The translations under genes were made by a program, and so were the position numbers. Below are positions 34,735-43,674 of a stretch of DNA of 64,000 nucleotides, piece after piece. How positions within the stretch are numbered: position 1 is the stretch's first letter; every line of letters begins with the position of its first letter. This DNA comes from Tepidimonas aquatica (lineage in GTDB: Bacteria > Pseudomonadota > Gammaproteobacteria > Burkholderiales > Burkholderiaceae_C), in NCBI RefSeq assembly GCF_007556585.1, contig NZ_VJNA01000012.1, positions 1 to 64,000 of the forward strand, given 5' to 3'. A model generated the notes under the pieces. That model had not been told where the DNA came from and did no database searches. It worked only from the letters and a program-made list of their open reading frames with translations.

Positions 34735-36006
34735 TCAAGGCTGCGTTGCAGGGTTGTTTTGTGTGCTTTCCTTTATTTTGAGGGCGGCACAAAAAGCGAA
34801 AGATGCCGCTATATGGGTGTTGAGTAGACCCTGCTGCATAGAGCCGGTGAATAATCCTACGATTGCTATTTGAGCTAGCGTGATAAAGAATAATTCTAGC
34901 GAAGTATTGCCGTTGGTCGGTGGTTTTGGTGTTTTCAGATATTTTATCATCAGCGAAATCGAAAAAATAAGAGCGAGAAAGCCTAGAATCCCTAATTCCA
35001 TCAGTATGTGAATATATTGTTGGTGCCAGTGGCCTGATACTAAGTCATTGGACTGAAGGGGAGCGTTTTGGTCGATGACGTGTTTGGAAGTTCCTGCTCC
35101 GAAACCGAGCCACGGTGACTTTGGCCATGTATTGAGTGCGATAATGTAGAGCGCAGCTCTGTTTCCCACGGAAGAGCTGGCTGCCTGCCGTAGTTCTTTA
35201 GTTGTGATGGCTCCGGATCGATAGGCTTGCCATGAGTTTAGATAGAGTTGATATTCGTCATATGCCTTTTCGACGCGCGGCCATATGGCCATTGCGCCCG
35301 CAAATAGTGGAATAATTGATATGAGCGCAACGGTTCTAAAATGTCTGGTATCGCGTGCGATGTAAATCAAGGTTGCAAGGTAAATTGCCAATGACGCTGT
35401 CCAGTGTGAACGTCCTCCCGCGAAGTAAACTGCGCCCAGGAAAATGGCCGAGGATAGCAGGAGACTTTTATCACGAGACTTCAGACCGAGGAGTAGAGCC
35501 CATGCGGCATAAACGCCGACTATTTGACCTAAGACTCCAGGGTTTTGGGCGCCGGCTTCCATTCTGAGTGCCTCGGTAATTGGGAAGCCATAGTTTATAG
35601 TGTGATAGATCATCCAAAGTAGAAGCATGGCTGCGGCCGTTTTGAGGCCAAATTTGAGTGCTGCCAGTAAGTTTTGTGCGGTGTGAAACGCAATGATAAT
35701 TAGGGGTGCCAGGAGAAAATGGATGTGGGTGCCAATATCGCGCAAAGTCGCTCTGGTATCAATTGACCATAATAATGAAAAAAATTTTAACCAAAATATA
35801 GATGTTACGCCAATGATAAAAAAGTTTAGTTTTTTATCTGGGTAGAGTTTTTGTTGCTTTAGTGAGATTAGCCCAATTATGCTGAGAAACAAGAAAATTG
35901 ACTCTCCGGCTGCGGGGATATTAAGTAATAGCGAAAAAAATAATATGGTAATTATTGTCGCGGTGTTGGCGGCGCTTCCGATGTGGTGAAGGTTTTTCGT
36001 TTTCAT
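34735..36006 (-). CDS. O-antigen ligase-like membrane protein (WaaL family)
   Basis: The 423 residues have about ten to twelve membrane segments and the large periplasmic loop of the O-antigen ligase/polymerase family, containing GNRAALYIIALNTWPKSPWLGFGAGT and later HNxYL-like SGHWHQQYIHILMELGILG (the His-rich motif near residue 325 typical of WaaL). It would join undecaprenyl-linked O-chain to lipid A-core in the periplasm. Codons are AT-rich (many AAA, ATA, TTA), very unlike the neighbours, so the gene was probably acquired. A gap of 203 AT-rich bases separates it from the GT4 gene. Confidence 0.82.
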   Translation of the reverse strand: MKTKNLHHIGSAANTATIITILFFSLLLNIPAAGESIFLFLSIIGLISLKQQKLYPDKKLNFFIIGVTSIFWLKFFSLLWSIDTRATLRDIGTHIHFLLAPLIIIAFHTAQNLLAALKFGLKTAAAMLLLWMIYHTINYGFPITEALRMEAGAQNPGVLGQIVGVYAAWALLLGLKSRDKSLLLSSAIFLGAVYFAGGRSHWTASLAIYLATLIYIARDTRHFRTVALISIIPLFAGAMAIWPRVEKAYDEYQLYLNSWQAYRSGAITTKELRQAASSSVGNRAALYIIALNTWPKSPWLGFGAGTSKHVIDQNAPLQSNDLVSGHWHQQYIHILMELGILGFLALIFSISLMIKYLKTPKPPTNGNTSLELFFITLAQIAIVGLFTGSMQQGLLNTHIAASFAFCAALKIKESTQNNPATQP

Positions 36007-36017
36007 GGTCTTAGATG

Positions 36018-36044
36018 GGCGGAGTCAATAAGGCGGAGTCAATA
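36018..36044 (+). repeat. Short tandem direct repeat at the IS481 junction
   Basis: GGCGGAGTCAATA occurs at 36018-36030 and again at 36032-36044. It stands between the waaL-like start and the IS481 remnant and may derive from the element end or from replication slippage. Confidence 0.7.
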
Positions 36045-36045
36045 A

Positions 36046-36540
36046 TCAAGTGCAACACCCCTGATCTGCCTTGTACCCGAGCCTGCCACCATCCCATGGG
36101 AACGCACTACTGTCATATTCCGGATGATTATGATGCCTCTTGTGAAACAGCTCCGGCCTTCGCTGGTACCAGTCCTTCATGATCTGCATGGGCGTGCGGG
36201 CGTCGAGCGCTGCCTGGGGCAGATGGTGGTTGTAGAGCCAAGCGTAGCGCAGAAGAGTCTGCTGCAGATCCTGGCCGCTGACGAAGTGGTGGCTCCTGAG
36301 CACCTCTTCGATCCTGCCGTTGAAGCGTTCCACCATGCCGTTGGTCTGGGGCCGGCATGGGGGCGTGAGCCGATGCTCGATGCCCGGCCCAGCGCACGCC
36401 TCGTCTGAGGCGTGCTGCCCGGCGCGGTGAGATCGCCCGTGGTGACTAAGCGGTCGGCGAACTCCTTACCGTTGTCTGTCAGGATCGTGCGGATGCGCAG
36501 CCAGCAGGCCTCGATGAGGGCCGATAGAAGCGGGCGCGCA
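36046..36540 (-). pseudogene. IS481-family transposase remnant (frameshifted)
   Basis: The minus strand encodes the C-terminal half of an IS481-type DDE transposase. The upstream part reads LIEACWLRIRTILTDNGKEF (catalytic Asp in the LTDNGKEF motif), and the downstream part reads NGMVERFNGRIEEVLRSHHF and YNHHLPQAALDARTPMQIMK. They lie in different frames: the shift falls near 36375-36390, where GIEHRLTPP would normally follow directly. The N-terminal half is absent. The last part, about 36046-36070, may include the terminal sequence (GTGTTGCACTTGA on this strand), but no full inverted repeat pair was found. The fragment marks past rearrangement at the edge of the AT-rich gene. Confidence 0.85.
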
Positions 36541-36630
36541 GCGCGCCCTCCTGCGCTCGTAGGGTGCAAAGGCTGCGACGTCTTGATTCACGGTGGGGAC
36601 GGGAAGCGGTGTCGGCGCTTCCGCGACGAC

Positions 36631-36852
36631 TCAGATGGGCCCCTTTGCCTGGGCGTCAGCCGCCACGCGGTACACCGTCCCACAATACGGACACTGCGCC
36701 TGCCCGGTGTGGCTCAGGTCCAGAAAGACGCGTGGGTGGCTGTTCCACAGTTCCATGCCGGCTTTAGGATGCGGGCAGTGGATGCGGCCGTGGGCGTTGA
36801 GGTCGGCTGCAGCGAGCTCGACCACGGCGGGGGCTTGGGTGGTGGCGGTCAT
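36631..36852 (-). CDS. CHCC zinc-finger domain protein
   Basis: A 73-residue protein with the zf-CHCC pattern: CPHPKAGMELWNSHPRVFLD and then CPYCGTVYRV, supplying Cys, His and two Cys ligands for one zinc. The family is related to a mitochondrial complex I accessory subunit; in bacteria its role is unknown. The start is ATG 36850-36852. It lies 30 bases after ilvE on the same strand, a pairing common in Burkholderiales, so the two are likely cotranscribed. Confidence 0.88.
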   Translation of the reverse strand: MTATTQAPAVVELAAADLNAHGRIHCPHPKAGMELWNSHPRVFLDLSHTGQAQCPYCGTVYRVAADAQAKGPI

Positions 36853-36882
36853 GGCGTTGCTCGTGTTGGGCAGACAAATGGC

Positions 36883-37818
36883 TCAGACCAACGTCAGCCA
36901 GTGCGCGTACTTGGGGTTGCGACCGTTGACGATGTCGAAAAATGCGTTTTGGATTTTTTCCGTGATGGGGCCGCGCTGGCCGGCGCCGATGGTCACCCGG
37001 TCCAGTTCGCGGATCGGGGTGACTTCGGCGGCGGTGCCGGTGAAGAACGCCTCGTCGGCGATGTAGACCTCGTCGCGGGTGATGCGCTTTTGCACCACCT
37101 CCAGACCCAGGTCGCGCGCGATGTGCAGCACCGTGTTGCGCGTGATGCCATTGAGCGCGCCGGCCGACAGGTCGGGGGTGTAAATCACGCCACCTTTGAC
37201 GATAAAAAGGTTTTCGCCAGCGCCTTCAGAGACGAAGCCGCTCGGGTCCAGCAGCAGCGCTTCGTCGTAGCCGTCGTCGGTGGCTTCCATGTTGGCCAGG
37301 ATCGAGTTGGTGTAGTTGGACACCGTCTTGGCCTGGGTCATCGTGATGTTGACGTGGTGGCGCGTGTAGCTGGAGGTCTTGACGCGGATGCCGCGTTTCA
37401 TGCCCTCTTCGCCCAAGTAGGCGCCCCATGCCCAAGCCGCCACCATCAGGTGCACGCGGTTGCCTTTGGGGCTGACGCCCAGCTTTTCGGAGCCGATCCA
37501 GGTCAGCGGGCGGATGTAGCAGCTCTGCAGGCCGTTGGCGCGCACGACGGCGCGCTGCGCTTCGTTGACCTCCTCCATGCTGAACGGGATTTTCATGCGC
37601 AGGATCTTGGCGCTGTTGAACAGGCGCTCGGTGTGCTCCTGCAGCCGAAAAATCGCCGTGCCGCGTTCGGTCAGATACGCCCGCACCCCCTCGAAGGCGC
37701 CGCAGCCGTAGTGCAGGGTGTGGGTCAGGACGTGCACCTTGGCGTCGCGCCAGTCGATCAGTTCACCGTCCATCCAGATTTTGCCGTCGCGGTCGTGCAG
37801 TGGGAGCGGGGTTGCCAT
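36883..37818 (-). CDS. ilvE: Branched-chain amino acid aminotransferase
   Basis: A PLP (fold type IV) enzyme for the last step of Ile, Leu and Val synthesis and the first of their breakdown. The 311 residues include HVLTHTLHYGCGAFEGVRAY near the N-terminus, the PLP Lys in SSYTRHHVNITMTQAKTVSNY-type context (the Lys near residue 160: MTQAKTVSNY), and the EGAGENLFIV and GITRNTVL phosphate-binding segments. AAGGA precedes ATG 37816-37818; the frame is open for 32 more codons upstream without family similarity. Confidence 0.96.
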   Translation of the reverse strand: MATPLPLHDRDGKIWMDGELIDWRDAKVHVLTHTLHYGCGAFEGVRAYLTERGTAIFRLQEHTERLFNSAKILRMKIPFSMEEVNEAQRAVVRANGLQSCYIRPLTWIGSEKLGVSPKGNRVHLMVAAWAWGAYLGEEGMKRGIRVKTSSYTRHHVNITMTQAKTVSNYTNSILANMEATDDGYDEALLLDPSGFVSEGAGENLFIVKGGVIYTPDLSAGALNGITRNTVLHIARDLGLEVVQKRITRDEVYIADEAFFTGTAAEVTPIRELDRVTIGAGQRGPITEKIQNAFFDIVNGRNPKYAHWLTLV

Positions 37819-37921
37819 GGGTCGTCCTTGTTGGGTCGTCGTTGGGCGCGGCGCACGCCGCGCGCTGCCGATAATACGATTGTAAGGTGGGCGGTGGCTT
37901 GAAAAACGGCGCACGACGCCC

Positions 37922-37948
37922 TAAAGTCGCGCTCAAGCTGGCCGATAA
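37922..37948 (+). promoter_or_regulatory. Sigma-28 (FliA) promoter
   Basis: TAAA (37922-37925), 15 bases, GCCGATAA (37941-37948) is an exact match to the flagellar sigma-28 consensus. It reads toward the 242-residue gene whose ATG is 60 bases downstream of the -10. Confidence 0.88.
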
Positions 37949-38007
37949 CAACGGTGAGCCCGGGGCGTGTGCCCATTGGGTTGGGTCGTCGAGCCGAGGA
38001 TTGCGCC

Positions 38008-38736
38008 ATGTTGACCATCTCGTCCATCGCTGTAGGGCCTGCGCCCCAGGTGACCCCGACCGTGCGCGCGCAGCCAGTGACGCCGACACGGCCGGGCAAC
38101 GCGGTTGCGCGTGAAGCCGTCGGTGCCGACCAAGTGGCGCTGCAAGGTGAGGCGGCGCGTGCGCAGGCCGCCGCTGCCCCGCCGTTGGCGCCGGTGCCGC
38201 CCGCGCAGGAAGCCCAGCAGGCGCAGCTGCCAACCAACGCCCGTGCGCCGGAGCGCACCGGTTTGCCGGTGGAGGGGCCCGACGTCGGACCGCGGCAGCG
38301 TGCCCAGGCGCAGGCCGCGCAGGACGAGCAGCGGCGCGCCGAGCGCGCACGGGTGGAACGTGAGCAGCAACAGCAGGACGCGCAACGCCGCACCGAGCAA
38401 GCGCCGTCCAAGGACGCACAGCAGGCCAAGGCCGGCGACGATCCAGGGTTTCCGCCGGTTAAAAACCCCGCGCTGGAAGCCTTGGACACCCAAATCAAAG
38501 AGCTGTTGCCCAACCTGTGGAAGGCCAGCCGTGCGGCGGTGGACATGGTCATCGGTGACGAGGCGCGTGAAGTAGCGCAGCAGCGCGCCAAGACGCTGGA
38601 GGAACTGCACAGCCGCCTCAACGCGCCGCCGCTGGCGAACTTGCCCCCCGGTGAGCCGCAGCAGACCTACGGCGCAGCGTCTGACAGTGCCAACCCGGCC
38701 GCCCCGACTGGGCAGCAAATCGACCGGTTGGTGTAA
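38008..38736 (+). CDS. Uncharacterised sigma-28-controlled protein beside the che operon
   Basis: I do not recognise this 242-residue protein. It starts MLTISSIAVGPAPQVTPTV at ATG 38008 after a GAGG site. Residues about 15-100 are Ala/Pro-rich and probably disordered, 100-145 are a Gln/Arg/Glu-rich predicted coiled coil (RAQAQAAQDEQRRAERARVE then EREQQQQDAQRRTEQAP), and 155-210 form a more ordered helical part (NPALEALDTQIKELLPNLWK, DEAREVAQQRAKTLEELHSR). There is no signal peptide. The consensus sigma-28 promoter and its place 14 bases from the convergent cheB end point to a late flagellar or chemotaxis role. A cytosolic scaffold or export-related protein is a guess. Confidence 0.8.
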   Translation: MLTISSIAVGPAPQVTPTVRAQPVTPTRPGNAVAREAVGADQVALQGEAARAQAAAAPPLAPVPPAQEAQQAQLPTNARAPERTGLPVEGPDVGPRQRAQAQAAQDEQRRAERARVEREQQQQDAQRRTEQAPSKDAQQAKAGDDPGFPPVKNPALEALDTQIKELLPNLWKASRAAVDMVIGDEAREVAQQRAKTLEELHSRLNAPPLANLPPGEPQQTYGAASDSANPAAPTGQQIDRLV

Positions 38737-38750
38737 CGGCGCGGCCCTGT

Positions 38751-39884
38751 TCAGATGCGGTGGCGCACCCCGGCTGCCGCCACCCGTTCCATGATCGCGC
38801 GGGCGATATCCTTCAGTGGCAGCACCGCGTGCACGGCGCCGGCCTGGATGGCCATTTTCGGCATGCCGAACACGACGCAGCTGGCTTCGTCCTGCGCGAT
38901 GTTGTAGGCGCCGGCGTCACGCATTTCTTTCATTGCCTCGGCGCCATCGGCCCCCATGCCGGTCAGCATGACGCCAATGGCGTTGGGTCCCAGCACGCGC
39001 GCGCAGGAGCGAAACAGCACCTCCACCGATGGTTTGTGGCGGTTGACGGGCGGGGAGTCGTCGACCACCGCGACGTAGTTGGCGCCGCTGCGCGCGATCG
39101 AAAACTGGTTGCCACCCGGCGCGATGTAGGCGTGGCCGGGCAAGATGCGCTCGCCATCGCGCGCCTCGGACACGCGGATGCGGCACAGGCTGTCGAGCCG
39201 CGCGGCAAAGCTGGCGGTGAAGCCCGGTGGCATGTGTTGGGTGATGACGACGGCCGGGGCGTCGGCCGGCAGCTGCATCAGGATTTCTTTGATGGCTTCG
39301 GTGCCGCCGGTGGACGCGCCAATGCAAATGACCTTCTCGGTCGACAGCCGAATCGGGGTAGCAGGGGCGGGTGGCGGCGAGCCCCCCAGGGCGCCGCTGC
39401 GTACCGAAGCACTGGCGGCGCCCGAGGATGCCGCGGCGGTGGCCGTGGCCGAGGCCGGGGTGACGGCGGCTGGCCGCCGCACGTGGGCCTTGGCCGCGAT
39501 ACGGATTTTGTCGACGATATCGTCGGCCAATTGCTGCAGACCGCTGGCCACACCGATGCGCGGCTTGGCCACAAAATCCACCGCGCCAAGCTCCAGCGCC
39601 CGCAGCGTGGTCTCGGCCCCTTGTTCGGTCAGCGTCGACACCATCACCACGGGCGTCGGACGCAGGCGCATCAGGCGCGCCAGGAACTCCAGCCCATCCA
39701 TCTTGGGCATTTCGACGTCGAGCGTGATGACGTCGGGGTTGCGCTCGCGGATGACTTCACGCGCCTGCAGGGGGTCGGCGGCCGTGCCGACGCATTCCAT
39801 GTCGGGCTGACGGTTGATGATCTCGGACAGCAGGCTGCGCACCAGCGCCGAGTCGTCGACGACGACCACCTTGATTTTCGCCAT
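38751..39884 (-). CDS. cheB: Chemotaxis protein-glutamate methylesterase CheB
   Basis: CheB demethylates and deamidates chemoreceptors when phosphorylated by CheA. The 377 residues hold an N-terminal receiver (VVDDSALVR, phospho-Asp56 in ITLDVEMP), an Ala/Pro-rich linker of about 60 residues, and the C-terminal esterase with Ser in [11 protein letters not shown], His in [10 protein letters not shown] and Asp in [13 protein letters not shown]. The linker is longer than in E. coli CheB. It is the last gene of the che operon, 15 bases after cheD. Confidence 0.96.
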   Translation of the reverse strand: MAKIKVVVVDDSALVRSLLSEIINRQPDMECVGTAADPLQAREVIRERNPDVITLDVEMPKMDGLEFLARLMRLRPTPVVMVSTLTEQGAETTLRALELGAVDFVAKPRIGVASGLQQLADDIVDKIRIAAKAHVRRPAAVTPASATATAAASSGAASASVRSGALGGSPPPAPATPIRLSTEKVICIGASTGGTEAIKEILMQLPADAPAVVITQHMPPGFTASFAARLDSLCRIRVSEARDGERILPGHAYIAPGGNQFSIARSGANYVAVVDDSPPVNRHKPSVEVLFRSCARVLGPNAIGVMLTGMGADGAEAMKEMRDAGAYNIAQDEASCVVFGMPKMAIQAGAVHAVLPLKDIARAIMERVAAAGVRHRI

Positions 39885-39899
39885 GGGGGTAAGGATAGC

Positions 39900-40535
39900 T
39901 CAGAACAGGTCGACGGTACCGCCGGCGCGCGCCTGGGCCAGCCGGGTGGCCGTGCCTTGGCGCTCCTGCTGCTCCAGCAGATCGGGGTGGGCGTGCGCCA
40001 GGCGCTTGACCATGGCTTTGCCGGTGACTGGAAAAAACACCACCTTGCGCGGGTAGATGTCCAACACGTCTTTGGACACCACCGGGATGCGCTCGGTGGC
40101 CAGGTAGTCCTGCACGAACTGGGTGTTGCGCTCGCCAACGTTCATGCTGGTCATGCCGGCGATGACCGCGCCACCGCCGAACACCTTGGCCTGCATATAT
40201 TCGCGCGTCGAGCCACGCTTGACCAGTTCGTTGATCAGCAGCTCCATCGCGTACGAGCCGTAGCGTCCGCCGGCGTCGGCGCCGCCTTCGGGCAGCATGA
40301 AGTGGTTCATGCCACCGATGCGCAGGCGCGAATCCCAGATGCAAGCTGCGATGCACGACCCTAGCACCGTCATGATGAGAATATCTTCATCGGCAACGAA
40401 ATACTCGCCCGGCAGCACCTTGACCGCTGCGTATTTGAAATGCTGATCGAAAAAAAAGAACGACGCCTCGCCCGGTTTACGCGGGCGGGACTGGAGAACC
40501 TGCACGTGGGCAGGGGAGTGCACGGACGACGTCAT
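39900..40535 (-). CDS. cheD: Chemoreceptor glutamine deamidase CheD
   Basis: CheD deamidates receptor glutamines to glutamates. The 211 residues contain the catalytic Cys in TVLGSCIAACIWD and His in GGMNHFMLPEG, 17 residues apart, with the AKVFGGGAVI segment later. The C-terminus ends GGTVDLF, strikingly like the end of the CheZ-like protein of the same operon. The start ATG overlaps the cheR stop (ATGA), implying translational coupling. Confidence 0.95.
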   Translation of the reverse strand: MTSSVHSPAHVQVLQSRPRKPGEASFFFFDQHFKYAAVKVLPGEYFVADEDILIMTVLGSCIAACIWDSRLRIGGMNHFMLPEGGADAGGRYGSYAMELLINELVKRGSTREYMQAKVFGGGAVIAGMTSMNVGERNTQFVQDYLATERIPVVSKDVLDIYPRKVVFFPVTGKAMVKRLAHAHPDLLEQQERQGTATRLAQARAGGTVDLF

Positions 40536-41368
40536 ACCCGTTCATACATGGTTTTGCCGCGCAGCCGAAACAGGTCACGCGCGTCGGAGAAATTTTCGGC
40601 GTGGCCGACAAACAACGTGCCGTGGGGCTTGAGGACGCGGTGGATGCGGGCCAGCACCTTGCGCTGGGTGTCGTGATCAAAGTAGATCATGACGTTGCGG
40701 CAAAAGACGACGTCGAACGTCTCGCGCAATGGCCAGTGTTCATCGATCAGGTTCAGCGTGAAAAACTCCACATGGCGCTGCAATTCGGGCTTGACGCGCG
40801 CCAGGCCCTCGTTGGCGCCCTTGCCGCGCAAAAAGTACTTGCGTAGTTGCTCCTGCGACAGCAGGCGCAGTTGCTCCAGTTTGTAGGCGCCACGCTGCGC
40901 GGTTTGCAGCACGCGCGTGTCGATGTCGCTGGCCCAGACGCGAAAACGCCCACCGGGGCCCAGCGCATCGCTCATCGTGATGGCGATCGAATACGGTTCC
41001 TCGCCCGTGGAGGCGGCGCTGCACCAGATTTTCCAGTCGTGCGTGGGCTGCTCGCGGGCCAACCGCGCCAGCTCCACGAAGTGGTGTTGCTCGCGAAAAA
41101 ACGACGTCAAGTTGGTGGTGAGCGCGTTGACAAATTCTTGCCACTCGTCCGGATCGCGGCTGCTTTCCAACCAGTCGAGGTAGGCGCGAAAGCTGTCGTG
41201 CCCGGTTTCGCGCAGCCGCCGCGACACGCGGCTGTACACCATGGCCTGTTTGCCTTCGTGCAGGCTGATGCCAGCGTGGCGGTAGATCAGCTGGCGGATA
41301 CGCTCAAAATCCGCCGAGGTCCACGCAAATTCGCACGTTTGCAGTTGGGCTGCGGCATCGGGCTTCAT
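40532..41368 (-). CDS. cheR: Chemotaxis protein methyltransferase CheR
   Basis: CheR adds methyl groups from S-adenosylmethionine to receptor glutamates. The 278 residues have the N-terminal helical domain (about 1-90), the SAM site segment WCSAASTGEEPYSIAI near 130, and DVVFCRNVMIYFD near 225, both typical of the family. The start ATG overlaps the cheA stop by ATGA. No C-terminal TPR extension is present, so this is the plain E. coli-type enzyme. Confidence 0.96.
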   Translation of the reverse strand: MKPDAAAQLQTCEFAWTSADFERIRQLIYRHAGISLHEGKQAMVYSRVSRRLRETGHDSFRAYLDWLESSRDPDEWQEFVNALTTNLTSFFREQHHFVELARLAREQPTHDWKIWCSAASTGEEPYSIAITMSDALGPGGRFRVWASDIDTRVLQTAQRGAYKLEQLRLLSQEQLRKYFLRGKGANEGLARVKPELQRHVEFFTLNLIDEHWPLRETFDVVFCRNVMIYFDHDTQRKVLARIHRVLKPHGTLFVGHAENFSDARDLFRLRGKTMYERV

Positions 41369-43638
41369 GGCCGAGCGCGCCGCACCAAGGCAGAGGTGTC
41401 AAGGATCAGCGACACGCTGCCATCCCCCAAGATGGTGGCGCCGGACACGTTGGGCACCTTGCGGTAGTTGGCTTCCAGGTTTTTGATGACCACCTGCTGT
41501 TGGCCCAGCAGCTCGTCCACCATCAACGCCACCCGTGCGCCGTCGGATTCGATGACCACCATGATGCTGTTGGCACCCGCGTCGCTGCCCTTGCGTGGCA
41601 CCTGAAACAGCGCGTCCAGCGCCACCACCGGCATGTATTCGTCACGTACTTTGACCAGTTGCGCGCTTTGCGCCACCGTGTTGATGCTGCTGGACTCGAC
41701 CTGGAACGATTCCACCACCGACGACAGCGGCAGGATATAGACCTCGTCGCCGACGCGTACTGTCATGCCATCCATGATGGCCAGTGTCAGCGGCAGGCGT
41801 ACCTTGACGCTCATGCCGTAGCCTTCGGCCGAATCGATTTCGACGGTACCGCCCAGCGCGTGGATATTCTTTTTCACCACGTCCATGCCGACGCCGCGCC
41901 CCGAGACGTCGGTGACAACCTCGGCGGTAGAAAAGCCCGGCGCAAAGATCAGCTGCCAGACCTCCTGATCGCTCATGTCGTCGGAGCACGGGATGCCTTT
42001 TTCGCGCGCTTTGCGCAGCAGCTTGTCGCGCGACAGGCCGCGGCCGTCGTCCCGGACTTCGATGAGGATGGAGCCGCCTTGGTGTGCGGCCGACAGCGTG
42101 ATCGTTCCCACCTCCGGCTTACCTTTGGCGATGCGCTCGGCCGGCAGTTCGATGCCATGGTCGCAGCTGTTGCGCACCAGGTGCGTCAGCGGATCGGTGA
42201 TCTTTTCGATCAGGCCCTTGTCGAGCTCGGTGGCTTCGCCATGGGTGACCAGCTCGACCTTCTTGCCCAGCTTGGTGGCCAGGTCGCGCAGCATGCGCGG
42301 GAAGCGGTTGAAGACGACCGACATCGGGATCATGCGGATCGACATCACCGATTCCTGCAAGTCGCGCGTGTTGCGCTCCAGGTCGGCCAGGCCCGCCAGC
42401 AGCTGCTGGTGGACGGTGGCATCAAGGTCGCGGCTGTACTGCGCCAGCATGGCCTGCGTGATGACCAGCTCGCCCACCTGGTTGATCAGCTGGTCGATTT
42501 TGCTGACCGACACGCGCAGCGTGGTCGTTTCCAATTGGGCGCTGGCGGCGTTGCGCGCGGCTTTGGCGGCGTCGCGCGCGCGCGCGTCGGCCTGCGCCGC
42601 GACACCGCCGGCGGCCGCGTTGGCCTGCACGGCGGCGATCTCGGCACGCAGCTGTGCCGCGTGGTCGTCGGGTGTCACGGGGTTGCCCGGGGCACCAGGG
42701 AACAGACCGTACCCATGCACCTCATCCGGGGCGGGCGCCGGGGCGCCGCTGGCGTCTGGGCGTGTGCCCGCCACGGGGCTGCCTGGCGCGCCGGCGAACA
42801 GGCCATAGCCCTCCTCGATGACGTCGCGGCTGTGCTCCAGGTCCGTGTCGGCCGTGGCGGGGGCAGCCGTGGCCGGGGGTGTTGCCGCGGGCGCGGGAGC
42901 TGCAGGGCTGAGCGGCTCCAGCCGGATGTGTTCGCGCGCAACGTGGAAGGAAAACAGATCCAGCAGTTCGTCATCGCTGCTGGTGGTGTTGATCTCGTAA
43001 ATGCGCTGCGCGCCCTCGGTGCGCTCGGCCGTGATGGTCCCCAGGCCTTCGATGTCGCGGAACAGGTCCTTGATCGGGTCGGCCAGCTCCAGCCGATCCA
43101 GCGGGCCAATGACCGCGCGCAGCTGTCGCGGTGCGCCCGGCGGGCTGGCCGCCGGCATGCCGCCGGCCGCCAGCGGCGCCGGGCTGGGCGCGGGTGCCGG
43201 TGGCGGTGGTGGTGGCGATACGGGGGGCGCGGCCTGACCGCTGGCCAACGCCCGAATGCGTGCCACCAGGCTTGCGGTTTCTGGCGCGTCGTTGGCCAAC
43301 CCTTGGTGGCGCGCCAGCAGGCCTTTGAGGGCGTCGCTCGACTCCAGCAACACATCCACCATCGCCGCTGTCGGCGCCAGTTCGTGGCGCCGCAGCTTGT
43401 CCAGCAGTGACTCCATTTGGTGGGTCAGTTCCGCCACGTCCTCAAAGCCGAACGTGGCCGCACCGCCTTTGATCGAATGCGCGCAGCGGAAGATGGCGTT
43501 GAGCGTCTCGTCGTCGACCGTGTCGAGGTCCAGGTTGAGCAGCAGCTGCTCCATCTGCTCGAGGTTTTCGCCTGCCTCCTCGAAAAAGATCTGGTAGAAC
43601 TGGGTCAGGTCGAAGCCGTCGGTCGCGGTGTCAGCCAT
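41365..43638 (-). CDS. cheA: Chemotaxis histidine kinase CheA
   Basis: CheA relays receptor signals to CheY and CheB. The 757 residues run: Hpt domain with phospho-His54 (CAHSIKGGAATFGF), a Pro/Ala linker, a P2-like region (about 165-260, IKDLFRDIEGLGTI), a second linker, dimerisation helices, HATPase (HLVRNSCDHGIELP, GRDDGRGL-type VRDDGRGLS, GRGVGMDVVKKN) and a CheW-like domain (about 620-750). The second linker carries two copies of a GYGLFxGAPGxPV motif. The gene follows cheY by 36 bases; no cheW lies in this operon. Confidence 0.96.
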   Translation of the reverse strand: MADTATDGFDLTQFYQIFFEEAGENLEQMEQLLLNLDLDTVDDETLNAIFRCAHSIKGGAATFGFEDVAELTHQMESLLDKLRRHELAPTAAMVDVLLESSDALKGLLARHQGLANDAPETASLVARIRALASGQAAPPVSPPPPPPAPAPSPAPLAAGGMPAASPPGAPRQLRAVIGPLDRLELADPIKDLFRDIEGLGTITAERTEGAQRIYEINTTSSDDELLDLFSFHVAREHIRLEPLSPAAPAPAATPPATAAPATADTDLEHSRDVIEEGYGLFAGAPGSPVAGTRPDASGAPAPAPDEVHGYGLFPGAPGNPVTPDDHAAQLRAEIAAVQANAAAGGVAAQADARARDAAKAARNAASAQLETTTLRVSVSKIDQLINQVGELVITQAMLAQYSRDLDATVHQQLLAGLADLERNTRDLQESVMSIRMIPMSVVFNRFPRMLRDLATKLGKKVELVTHGEATELDKGLIEKITDPLTHLVRNSCDHGIELPAERIAKGKPEVGTITLSAAHQGGSILIEVRDDGRGLSRDKLLRKAREKGIPCSDDMSDQEVWQLIFAPGFSTAEVVTDVSGRGVGMDVVKKNIHALGGTVEIDSAEGYGMSVKVRLPLTLAIMDGMTVRVGDEVYILPLSSVVESFQVESSSINTVAQSAQLVKVRDEYMPVVALDALFQVPRKGSDAGANSIMVVIESDGARVALMVDELLGQQQVVIKNLEANYRKVPNVSGATILGDGSVSLILDTSALVRRARP

Positions 43639-43674
43639 GGTCGTGCAGCCCGGGCGTGTGAGGGTGGAAAGGGG

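Noticed and set aside
41500-43410. A 636-codon open frame on the plus strand opposite cheA
   Set aside because: Shadow frame rich in His/Gln/Arg; cheA on the other strand has all expected domains.
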